DNA of 64,000 nt, taken from positions 1 to 64,000 of IMG/VR virus record IMGVR_UViG_3300037258_000374. The stretch is one strand, 5' to 3'. Below, in pieces: positions 47,757 to 55,342 of the stretch. The notes under the pieces are model-generated. The model saw only the letters and a list, made by a program, of their open reading frames with translations, searched no databases and was not told the origin of the DNA. The DNA is from a virus. Each line of letters begins with the position of its first letter. The stretch's first letter is position 1. A program made the position numbers and the translations under genes.

Positions 47757-49244
47757 GTGTTCGGTTTCCGAACTGATGTAGCAACGCTCCGGCCCCCTAA
47801 GCGCATGCCCGATGGAAGGCTGCGCTTCGATGCGTTCATCACGAAGCCCGGCGTCTTCGAGTATGCCGACCCGACGTATCCGGGCGGCATTCGTCGCGAG
47901 CTCCGTGACGATCGCGAGGTGTACTCGCAGCGCACGATGGAATCGTTCGCGCAGGTTCCGGTCACGCATGGTCATCCGCCGACCATGCTCAATGCCGAGA
48001 ACGCGAAGTACCACATGGTCGGCAGCACGGGCGATCAGGTGCAGCGCCTGTCGCCTGGCGTGGGCGAGCCGGACCATCTCGCGACCTCGGGCATGGTCGC
48101 CGACCGCGCGACGATCGATGCGATGGAGTCGGGCGACACCGAGGTCAGCTGCGGCTACGGCTGCGCGATCGACGAGACGCCGGGCACGCATCCGGTGTAC
48201 GGCAAGTACGACTGCGTTCAGAGCAATATCATCGGCAATCATCTCGCGGTGGCGGTCGGTCGCGGCCGCGCAGGTCGCACGGCGCGCGCGCGCATGGATG
48301 CCGAACTCACCGCAGACGAGCGTAACAAGCTTCGCGATTCGCAGTTCGCAGTTCCCAGCACCGGTCAGCTGCCGATCAACGACGAAGCGCACACGCGCGC
48401 GGCGATGTCTCGCTACAACCAAACCGACTTCCCGTCAGCCGCGGCGAAGAAGACGGCCTACGACAAGATTTGCGCGGCGGCGAAAAAGTTCGGCATCGAC
48501 TCGACGGACTTCGAGAAGAAGTACGGCGGGGACGATCGGGCCGATTCACATCAACGAGGAGCCAGTATGGCGGACGAGAAGAAGAACGAGACCACGACCA
48601 CCACCACCGCTCCCGCCGGCGACATGTCGATCGCCGTGCTCGGCCACAAGCTGCGCGACGCCGAGACGCGCGCCGACGCTGCCGACCGCGCGCGCGACGA
48701 AGCCGTGACCGCTCGCCAGCACGCCGAGGGCAAGGTCAAGACGCTCGAGGAGCAGATCGTCGATCTGCGCACCCAGGTCTCGGCCCGCGTCGACGCGACC
48801 GAGACGGCCGCCATCACCGCGATGCGCGAGCGCGCGCAGACGGCCGAGGCTGCGGTCTCGCACTTCGACTCGCGCTTCGACGCAGCGGTCAAGCAGCGCG
48901 TCTTGATCGTCGCGAAGGCGCAGGCGTACCTCGGCCCGAAGTTCCGCTTCGACGACATGAGCGAGCGCCAGATCATGGCGGCCGTCGTGTCGAAGCTGAA
49001 CCCCAAGGCCGACGTGAGCGCGAAGGTTCCCGACGGCGAGATCAAGGGCCGCTTCGATGCCGAGACCGAGCGCGAAGACGGCTATGCGCAGAGCCTCGCG
49101 CGTTCGGCCGAGGTGCTCGCGGCCAACGTCACCGAGAAGCCGCGCACCGACGCGAAGTCCCAGTCGCAGGAGACGCTGCGCAACCTCTGGAAGCAGCCGC
49201 TTCCCAACGACATCCGTGCCGCGCACATCGCCGGCGGAAAGTGA
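47757..49244 (+). CDS. Prohead protease (DUF2213) with scaffold region
   Basis: 495 residues from the leaderless GTG. Residues 1-~180 match DUF2213 proteases (LRFDAFITKPGVFEY ... VPVTHGHP ... EVSCGYGCAI), with His and Ser in the usual places. A ChaB-like stretch (SRYNQTDFPSAAAKKTAYDK) and a coiled-coil scaffold end follow. Would cleave scaffold and capsid after prohead assembly. Confidence 0.8.
   Translation: MFGFRTDVATLRPPKRMPDGRLRFDAFITKPGVFEYADPTYPGGIRRELRDDREVYSQRTMESFAQVPVTHGHPPTMLNAENAKYHMVGSTGDQVQRLSPGVGEPDHLATSGMVADRATIDAMESGDTEVSCGYGCAIDETPGTHPVYGKYDCVQSNIIGNHLAVAVGRGRAGRTARARMDAELTADERNKLRDSQFAVPSTGQLPINDEAHTRAAMSRYNQTDFPSAAAKKTAYDKICAAAKKFGIDSTDFEKKYGGDDRADSHQRGASMADEKKNETTTTTTAPAGDMSIAVLGHKLRDAETRADAADRARDEAVTARQHAEGKVKTLEEQIVDLRTQVSARVDATETAAITAMRERAQTAEAAVSHFDSRFDAAVKQRVLIVAKAQAYLGPKFRFDDMSERQIMAAVVSKLNPKADVSAKVPDGEIKGRFDAETEREDGYAQSLARSAEVLAANVTEKPRTDAKSQSQETLRNLWKQPLPNDIRAAHIAGGK
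48567..49244 (+). CDS. Nested scaffold protein
   Basis: 225 residues from an internal in-frame ATG (MADEKKNETTTTTT) preceded by GAGGAG 6 nt upstream. Long coiled coil, ending like the parent gene. Protease genes with a nested scaffold start are known in tailed phages. Confidence 0.6.
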   Translation: MADEKKNETTTTTTAPAGDMSIAVLGHKLRDAETRADAADRARDEAVTARQHAEGKVKTLEEQIVDLRTQVSARVDATETAAITAMRERAQTAEAAVSHFDSRFDAAVKQRVLIVAKAQAYLGPKFRFDDMSERQIMAAVVSKLNPKADVSAKVPDGEIKGRFDAETEREDGYAQSLARSAEVLAANVTEKPRTDAKSQSQETLRNLWKQPLPNDIRAAHIAGGK

Positions 49245-49253
49245 GCTGACGCC

Positions 49254-49793
49254 ATGACGATGCCCGTTCCTCAGACCTCGGTGCTGACCAGCCAGGACTT
49301 CGGCGTCCCGGGTCAGCTCGCCGATTTCCAGTCCGTCTCCGATGCGGTCGTCGACATGGCGATCAACACGGACACCGTCGACATGCCGTTCGGCACCTGC
49401 GTCAAGCAGGGCACGAGCGACGACGGTGCGCTCATGCCGACCTCGCTCGCCGACTTGCTCAAGGGCATCGTCGTGCAGGCGAACGACTTCGAGCGGCTCA
49501 CGCAGCTGAACTCGGACGGCATCACGCCGGGCACGCCGCTCGGCCTGCTGAAGCGGGGGCGGGTGTGGATCCTCCCCTACACCGACGTCACGCCGACGAG
49601 CGAAGTGCACGTGCAGGTCGTCGCGAACACCGACCATCCGGTCGGCACGATTCGCGGCACGGCCGACGCGAACAAGACGCTCGATATCACCGCGTTCGCG
49701 AAGTGGCTCACCACGGCCACGGTCGCGAGCGGCAATCCCGCCAAGCTCGACGTCGACTTCACGAACGTCAGCCTCGCCACCCAGGACACCTGA
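49254..49793 (+). CDS. Head decoration-like protein
   Basis: 179 residues just before the capsid gene. Beta-rich, with a repeated TP motif (TPGTPLGLLKRGRVWIL) and a conserved-looking N-terminus. Position and size fit a capsid-decorating or stabilising protein; ATG 49260 is an alternative start. Confidence 0.6.
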   Translation: MTMPVPQTSVLTSQDFGVPGQLADFQSVSDAVVDMAINTDTVDMPFGTCVKQGTSDDGALMPTSLADLLKGIVVQANDFERLTQLNSDGITPGTPLGLLKRGRVWILPYTDVTPTSEVHVQVVANTDHPVGTIRGTADANKTLDITAFAKWLTTATVASGNPAKLDVDFTNVSLATQDT

Positions 49794-49813
49794 GAGAAAG
49801 GGCCGACGCCACC

Positions 49814-50785
49814 ATGCGCGCATACAATCCTCCCCAGTCCATCGGGCGTCTGGATGCAGACGACACGATGTTCTTCCTCCGCGAGCTGGAGTCGATCGAC
49901 CAGCGTCCGTACGAGGTGCTGTTCGCGGCCATGCTCGGTCGCCGTTACCTGCCGATGCAGGACGGCGTCGATCCGACCGCGGACGTGTACACGTACCGGA
50001 TGTACGAGCGACACGGCTCGGCGAATCTCGGCGGACCGCGTTCGAACAACTTCAACACCGTCAACGTGACCGGTGCGGAGCGCTCGAGCAACATCCGCCA
50101 GATCCCGGTCGGCTACGGCTGGTCGGTGCGCGAGATCCAGCAGGCGGCGAAGCTGAACAAGCCGCTCGACCAGCTGACGATCCGCGCAGCGCAGGCGGCC
50201 GTTGCTCGTCGCGTCGACAACATGCTCGCGTTCACGGACGCGCAGGCGGGCACGACCGGCATCTACGGATCGCAGGGCACGCCGATCGGCACCGCGTCGA
50301 CGGCATCCTCGAAGACGACCGCCCAGAAGTGGACGGACTCCGAGGACCCGACGAAGATGCTCGCGGACCTCAACACGATCGTCAACGACACCCACGGCCG
50401 GCTCAAGCAGGCGGGTGACGATGCGGCCGTGTTCCCGCGCTTCCTGCTCGTGCTGCCGAGCAACGAGTACGCCATCGCGGCGTCGACGCCGCGCTCGGCG
50501 AACTCGGACACCACGATCCTCAAGTACGCGATCCAGAACAACCCCTGGATCGAGTCGATCGAGGAGTGGTGGCAGGGCGAGACCGCGGGCGCGAGCTCGG
50601 CTCCGCGGTTCATCTGCTTCCCGCGTGACCCGCTGTGCCTCGCGGCGATCATCCCGCAGGAGTTCACGTCGCTCGCGCCGCAGCCGGAGGGGTTGAACAT
50701 CAACATCCCGGCGTACGGCTCGTGCGGTGGCCTCGCGATCCGCTACACGGTCGCGATCGGCTACATGGACATCGCGCAGAGCTGA
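49814..50785 (+). CDS. Major capsid protein (DUF2184)
   Basis: 323 residues from ATG 49814. DTMFFLRELESIDQRPYEVLF, GYGWSVREIQQAAKLNKPLD and the late IRYTVAIGYMDIAQS match the DUF2184 capsid family with the HK97 fold. It forms the icosahedral shell. Confidence 0.85.
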   Translation: MRAYNPPQSIGRLDADDTMFFLRELESIDQRPYEVLFAAMLGRRYLPMQDGVDPTADVYTYRMYERHGSANLGGPRSNNFNTVNVTGAERSSNIRQIPVGYGWSVREIQQAAKLNKPLDQLTIRAAQAAVARRVDNMLAFTDAQAGTTGIYGSQGTPIGTASTASSKTTAQKWTDSEDPTKMLADLNTIVNDTHGRLKQAGDDAAVFPRFLLVLPSNEYAIAASTPRSANSDTTILKYAIQNNPWIESIEEWWQGETAGASSAPRFICFPRDPLCLAAIIPQEFTSLAPQPEGLNINIPAYGSCGGLAIRYTVAIGYMDIAQS

Positions 50786-50823
50786 ACGAGCAGGAGTTCG
50801 GGCCGCTGTGTCGGCGGCCGTGC

Positions 50824-50896
50824 TGCGGGGTGGAGCAGTTGGTAGCTCGTCGGCCTCATAAGCCGAAGGTCGCTGGTTCGAGTCCGGCCTCCGCAA
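50824..50896 (+). tRNA. tRNA-Met (CAT)
   Basis: Full cloverleaf: acceptor TGCGGGG/CTCCGCA, D stem GAGC/GCTC, anticodon stem TCGGC/GCCGA with loop CTCATAA (anticodon CAT), T arm GCTGG-TTCGAGT-CCGGC, discriminator A, no encoded CCA. The anticodon stem lacks the three G-C pairs of initiators, so it is an elongator-type Met tRNA, or Ile if lysidine-modified. Confidence 0.88.
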
Positions 50897-50905
50897 CGAA
50901 GATAG

Positions 50906-51937
50906 ATGCGCAACATCCAGTTCCAAACCGGCTCGCCCGCGCTGCTCTGCAGCGCTGCGACGGCGCTGGCGTTGCCGCCGCCCGACTTCGCGCTCGTGCC
51001 GGGGTACTGGTCGGGCAAGGGCACCACGGTGCCCGAACTGGAGGTCGCGATCTGGGCGGATGGCGCGGTCGACCTTACCGGCGCGACGCTCTACGGCGCG
51101 CAGCTGCGGCCGTACGCGCCGTCCGCACTCGCTGTGACCGGCACCGCTGCGGTCGCTGGCAGCCTCGACCTGTCCACGAAGACCACGGATTGCGACACGG
51201 TCATCGAGGCTGGCATCGCAGGCGCGGCGCCGACCGAGCCGGGCGACGGCATCACGATCGCCTTCGCTCATTCCGTCGGCGCGCCGAACGCCGGGGTTCT
51301 GACGAATGTCGGGCTCGCATACACGTTCACCTTCAAAACGGCGGTCACGACCGTCGCGAACTTCGAAGCTGCGATCGCTGCGCTGCCCGCGAATCCTGCG
51401 ACCGGTCGGCCGGACCTCGTCGTCAAGACGCCCGGCACCCCGACGAACGTGCTCGCGGTAACCGTCGACGAGTTCGCTGCGGCGCCGCTCACGGGCGCAG
51501 CCGACGCGGTCCTGACGCACACCGCGCATGGCTTGCTGATCGGCGATGGGCCGTTCCAGCTGACCGATGCCGGCGGGTCGCTGCCGACTGGCCTCGCGCT
51601 CCTCACCGACTACTACGTGGTGAAGGTCGGCGCGAACACCTTCAACGTGGCCACGAGCATCACGACTGCGCTGAGCGGGGTCGTCGTCGAGTTCACCACG
51701 AACGGGACCGGGACGATCGACCTCAACTCCAGCTCCTCCACCAAGCGCGTGCACTGGCACTCGATGGGGCTGCTCGGGCTCGCCGGCGACGGCGCGATCG
51801 ACCTCGATGCGCAGTCGTCGTACTGGGACGTGCGCAAGCACAGCCCGATGACGATCGCCTACGCGCTCGTCGCTACGATCGCGAGCGGCAGCGGCGCCAT
51901 CACGGCCGGCATCATCCCGCGCGTCGACCGCGAGTGA
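50906..51937 (+). CDS. Structural protein with two shuffled domains
   Basis: 343 residues, starting 9 nt after the tRNA. Residues about 113-185 and 203-275 are domains that recur in other head-tail proteins of this window (GTPTNVLAV; GDGPFQLTDAGGSLPTGL). The remainder is beta-rich. Between capsid and connectors, so a head or neck decoration is likely. Confidence 0.65.
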   Translation: MRNIQFQTGSPALLCSAATALALPPPDFALVPGYWSGKGTTVPELEVAIWADGAVDLTGATLYGAQLRPYAPSALAVTGTAAVAGSLDLSTKTTDCDTVIEAGIAGAAPTEPGDGITIAFAHSVGAPNAGVLTNVGLAYTFTFKTAVTTVANFEAAIAALPANPATGRPDLVVKTPGTPTNVLAVTVDEFAAAPLTGAADAVLTHTAHGLLIGDGPFQLTDAGGSLPTGLALLTDYYVVKVGANTFNVATSITTALSGVVVEFTTNGTGTIDLNSSSSTKRVHWHSMGLLGLAGDGAIDLDAQSSYWDVRKHSPMTIAYALVATIASGSGAITAGIIPRVDRE

Positions 51938-51940
51938 TCC

Positions 51941-52309
51941 GTGGCCTCGATCACCTGGGATGACGTCAAGGCGGTCGCGGCGAATGACCCAAAGGTGTCC
52001 TCGGCGCCGCCAGCGACGCAGGCGATCGTCCTCGCGTACGTCAACGCCGAGCTCGATCCGTGTGCGTTCCAAGGCGGCGAGGGCGGACCTCGCATCAAGA
52101 TCGCACGCGCCTACCTGGCGGCGCACCTCGCGTCGCTTGGACCGCATACGGCGGTGCTGACGTCGATGAAGGAAGACGACGTGTCGATCGGCTATACGCT
52201 GCCGCCGATCCCTGTCGGCGATGACCCGTTCTGGCAGCGCACTGCGTACGGCTCGGCATACCGCGCGCTGGTGAACACGAGCTACGCTCGCTTGCCGTTC
52301 GTGACCTGA
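51941..52309 (+). CDS. Head-tail adaptor (DUF4054-like)
   Basis: 122 residues from GTG 51941. Helical, with AYVNAELDPCAFQGGEGG, IARAYLAAHLASLG and a C-terminal tyrosine-rich part, as in DUF4054 connector proteins. Joins portal to tail. Confidence 0.7.
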   Translation: MASITWDDVKAVAANDPKVSSAPPATQAIVLAYVNAELDPCAFQGGEGGPRIKIARAYLAAHLASLGPHTAVLTSMKEDDVSIGYTLPPIPVGDDPFWQRTAYGSAYRALVNTSYARLPFVT

Positions 52310-52998
52310 TGCTCGCCGATGAGATGAATGGTGATCTGGCGACGGTCATCGACACCTTCGGCACCGGCAGCTATCAGGTCTGGCGGACGGCATCTGGCCC
52401 GATCACGAACGGCAACTACGCGAGCGGATCGTTCAGCTACTTCGCTGTCGCCGGCAGCATGCGACCAGACAACGGCGCCGAATTCCAGAACATGCCGGAC
52501 TCCACATACGGCCTGGAGATCCGCAAGCTCTACCAGCACGATGCCGCGCTGTGGACCGTCCGGCCCGGATACGAAGCGGACAAGGTGCTCGTCGGGACGC
52601 TGTCGGCGTCGATCGATCTGGGCGAGCACACGGCGCACGCGGATGGCGTCCTGAGCACGATCGCCTTTGGCGCACCCACAGATGTCGTGACGCTCCAGCT
52701 CGAGGCCGGCTCCGTCGCGGAGGCAGGCGTGCTCGATGAGAGCGCCTATCCGGCGATCGTCTACACGTTTCTCGATGGCGTGACGACCGAGCTCGACCTC
52801 GAGACGGCCATCACCGAGACGTCGCGGTACCTCCAGGTCGCCACAGCCGGAACGCCGACGAATGTGCTGCACGCAAGCGGCGATGTGCTCGCAGCGACCA
52901 ACCTCACGGGCGGCGATGGCGAATGGTGGCGCGTCATCAAGGCGAAGGCGCTGTCGACGTTCTGGAAGGCGTGGATCGATCGCCTTCCGAAGCCGTAG
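52309..52998 (+). CDS. Head-tail connector protein with shuffled domain
   Basis: 229 residues, overlapping the adaptor by 1 nt. The N-terminal half resembles phage neck proteins (YQVWRTASGPITNGNY ... GSMRPDNGAEFQNM). Residues about 120-190 are the GVTTELDLETAI ... GTPTNVL domain also found in the gene at 50906. The 3' end overlaps an antisense glycosyltransferase. Confidence 0.6.
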   Translation: MLADEMNGDLATVIDTFGTGSYQVWRTASGPITNGNYASGSFSYFAVAGSMRPDNGAEFQNMPDSTYGLEIRKLYQHDAALWTVRPGYEADKVLVGTLSASIDLGEHTAHADGVLSTIAFGAPTDVVTLQLEAGSVAEAGVLDESAYPAIVYTFLDGVTTELDLETAITETSRYLQVATAGTPTNVLHASGDVLAATNLTGGDGEWWRVIKAKALSTFWKAWIDRLPKP

Positions 52999-53869
52999 CG
53001 ATCGCCGCATCGAACGCCATCGACCAGCAGGGCGCGACCTGCGACCACGTGCGCTGCTCGAGCATGCGCTCCGCGTTTGCTCTGCCGGCAGTGCGCACGA
53101 AGTCGAGGTGGCCGCGGCACCAGTCGAGCGCGAGCGTGAAAGCTTCGGGCGTGCGCTCGACGACGAGGCCGTCGATGCCATCGCGCACGAGCTCGGGCAC
53201 GATTCCCACATCCGTGGTCACTGGGAAGCAGCCGGATGCCATGCTTTCGATCAGCGTGCGCGGATCGCCCTCGGCTCGGGATGCGATCACGAACACGTCC
53301 AGGTCGTTGTAGAAATCGCCCATCTCACCCTGCGTGAGACAGCGGTCCGCGACGAGCATCCCCGGTGCCGCAGCGCGCAGGACCTCCACGTGCTTGTCGG
53401 CCGCGTCGGCATTGCCAGCCCAGCCGATGCGCATGTCGCGGCCGTTGCGCCGGCGTTGGTCCATGCAGACGGACGGTTCGAACCCCTTGGGACCGAGCGC
53501 GATCGATCTCGCTGGTACCGGGTCATGCTTGGTGAGCAAGCGCTGCAGGCGAACCGACGGGACGATGACCGAGCAGTCCTTCGCGTACCGCTGCAGCATA
53601 TTCGTCGCGCTCAGCCCGCGCCAGCGCGTCTGCGACCAGCGGTGGCTGCTGATCTGCTTCAGCACCGGAGCGTGCGTCTTCCGAATCGCGCCGTGCCACC
53701 ACATGTCGACATAGAGGTCAGCGGGCCACGAGTTCATCTCGCCGTTCATCAACGAATACGAGTACGCGATGCGGATCTCGTGGCGGCCGCGGAGCTCGCG
53801 CTGCAGCGCCTTCGCTGCCGTGTCGTACGACCAGCCGGGGCTGTAGGCGATCATCCAGATCTTCGCCAC
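52937..53869 (-). CDS. Glycosyltransferase family 4-like, antisense
   Basis: 310 residues from a leaderless GTG. The C-terminal GT-B half shows MRIGWAGNADAADKHVEV, FYNDLDVFVIASRAEGDPR and LIESMASGCFPVTTDVGIVPE, with the E-x7-E type donor-site glutamates. It would transfer sugar to phage DNA, capsid or host surface. It overlaps the connector gene by 62 nt; on the minus strand amid structural genes it is probably a late acquisition. Confidence 0.83.
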   Translation of the reverse strand: MAKIWMIAYSPGWSYDTAAKALQRELRGRHEIRIAYSYSLMNGEMNSWPADLYVDMWWHGAIRKTHAPVLKQISSHRWSQTRWRGLSATNMLQRYAKDCSVIVPSVRLQRLLTKHDPVPARSIALGPKGFEPSVCMDQRRRNGRDMRIGWAGNADAADKHVEVLRAAAPGMLVADRCLTQGEMGDFYNDLDVFVIASRAEGDPRTLIESMASGCFPVTTDVGIVPELVRDGIDGLVVERTPEAFTLALDWCRGHLDFVRTAGRANAERMLEQRTWSQVAPCWSMAFDAAIATASEGDRSTPSRTSTAPSP

Positions 53870-53875
53870 GCCGGC

Positions 53876-53881
53876 AGCGTA
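53876..53881 (-). promoter_or_regulatory. TACGCT -10 box
   Basis: TACGCT and a 6-nt spacer lead to the GTG at 53869. Two bases (53880-53881) are shared with the rightward box. Confidence 0.5.
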
Positions 53882-53885
53882 TCCT
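53880..53885 (+). promoter_or_regulatory. TATCCT -10 box
   Basis: TATCCT and a 6-nt spacer lead to the GTG at 53892; it overlaps the leftward box, so the two promoters cannot both be occupied at once. Confidence 0.5.
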
Positions 53886-53891
53886 CAGCTC

Positions 53892-54386
53892 GTGCCCAAG
53901 TCGATGAAGACCACGGCCGACGACCGCGTGTGGCGTCGGCTGCGCGCGAAGGTCAAGGACGTCAACAAGCGCATCGTCAAGGTCGGCATCCTGTCCGGCG
54001 AGGCGTACGAGGACGGCACGACGATCGCCGAGGTCGGCGCGTTCCACGAGTACGGCTCCGCTGATGGCCGACTGCCCGAGCGGAGTTGGATGCGGCGCAC
54101 GTTCATCGAGCAGCGTCAGAAGCACATCCGCCTTCTCGCGGACCTGGCGCGCAACATCCTCAGCGAACGCATGAGCCCAGACAAAGCGCTCGGAGTACTC
54201 GGCTCGTGGGCGGTGACAGCTATCCGCACGACCATCAGGCAGAACATCCCGCCAGCGCTGAAGCCCGAGACCATCAGGCGCAAGACCGTCGGCGGCAAGC
54301 AGGGATTCATCGCACTCATCGACACGGCGCGTCTGTGGAACAGCATTACGTGGGCGCTCGGTAGCCGATCAGGCAGCGGAACGTAA
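53892..54386 (+). CDS. Tail-completion protein (gp10/virion morphogenesis-like)
   Basis: 164 residues from GTG 53892. VKVGILSGEAYEDGTTIAEV, GAFHEYGSADGRLPERSWMR and the final helical part match HK97 gp10-like/phage virion morphogenesis proteins. Caps the tail at the neck. Confidence 0.75.
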   Translation: MPKSMKTTADDRVWRRLRAKVKDVNKRIVKVGILSGEAYEDGTTIAEVGAFHEYGSADGRLPERSWMRRTFIEQRQKHIRLLADLARNILSERMSPDKALGVLGSWAVTAIRTTIRQNIPPALKPETIRRKTVGGKQGFIALIDTARLWNSITWALGSRSGSGT

Positions 54387-54392
54387 GCCAGC

Positions 54393-54411
54393 GAACAGGG
54401 CTGCCCTGTTC
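54393..54411. promoter_or_regulatory. Inverted repeat GAACAGGGC-T-GCCCTGTTC
   Basis: Perfect 9-bp arms around one base, between two tail genes. As RNA it forms a 7-bp stem without U tract; as DNA it looks like an operator. A TACGAT box lies 19 nt further on. Confidence 0.45.
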
Positions 54412-54433
54412 CGCGCGAGGTTCGGGTGTTACG

Positions 54434-55327
54434 ATGGCGCCGCGCATGCCGGCGATCGACTGGACTACCATCGCGAACGCGATCCAAGCGTGGGTCGTCG
54501 CGGGCTCTGGGCTCGCGGCCGACCACGTCATCTGGTCGTTCAAGGGGCCAGGTCGACCGAGTACGCCGTACATCCAGCTGAACATCATCGCCGTGCGTCC
54601 GGTCGGATTCGACTACGAGGTGCGCCAGGACAACACGTTCACCTTCGAAGCGATGCCGATCGAGGTGGTGGACGTGGACGGCAACCGGTTGCAGATCACC
54701 GGCCATGGCTTCATCACTGGCGACGGTCCCATCGAGCTGGAGCTTGGCGGTGGAGCAACGGCGCCGGCGCCGCTCGCGCAGCTGACCAGCTACTGGGCGA
54801 TCGTCCTCGATGCGAATCACATCCAGCTCGCGAGCACCTTCCAGAACACCGGCGGCAACTACGAAGGCAATCCGATTACGCCGATCGTTCTGGAGTCGAC
54901 CGGCAGCGGCGATCTCAGCATCATCGACACCGACGACACGGTGCACGCTGGCATCGAGCTGGAGAATCGAGCGCGAGGAACGCGCGAGGTCTCCATCAGC
55001 ATGCAGTGCTTCCCGCCGGAGAACAGCGGACTGCAGTCGATGCAGATCATGACCGACGTCGGCGCATCGCTGCAGTTGCACATCGACGATCTCGACGCTG
55101 CTGGATTCGGCGTATCCGATCTGAATGGGGCCTACTTCGAGGGCGGCGCCAAGCTCGTCGAAGGTCGCCTCGGCAGCATCCTCGAGCCGCGCACGGTCTG
55201 GACGATGACGGGCTACGTCGCGTCCGAGGTCGTCGGCTTCGAGACGTTCGTCGAGAAGGTCTCGGTCACGTTCACGGAGACCAGCACGGACACGGAGACG
55301 ACCTTCCCAGTTCTTCCGCCACCCTGA
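54434..55327 (+). CDS. Tail terminator/neck-like protein with inserted domain
   Basis: 297 residues (ATG 54446 is an alternative start). The N-terminal part (IDWTTIANAIQAWV ... VIWSFKGPGRPSTPYIQL) is typical of LIC12616-like neck proteins. Residues about 86-165 are the GDGPIELE-type shuffled domain, then the parent fold resumes. Confidence 0.65.
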   Translation: MAPRMPAIDWTTIANAIQAWVVAGSGLAADHVIWSFKGPGRPSTPYIQLNIIAVRPVGFDYEVRQDNTFTFEAMPIEVVDVDGNRLQITGHGFITGDGPIELELGGGATAPAPLAQLTSYWAIVLDANHIQLASTFQNTGGNYEGNPITPIVLESTGSGDLSIIDTDDTVHAGIELENRARGTREVSISMQCFPPENSGLQSMQIMTDVGASLQLHIDDLDAAGFGVSDLNGAYFEGGAKLVEGRLGSILEPRTVWTMTGYVASEVVGFETFVEKVSVTFTETSTDTETTFPVLPPP

Positions 55328-55342
55328 CGAGGAGCAGATCCA

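Noticed and set aside
49577-52147. 856-codon minus-strand frame across capsid genes and the tRNA
   Set aside because: It is the complement of several real genes and the tRNA; low-complexity Arg/Asp/Val content and no promoter or ribosome site.
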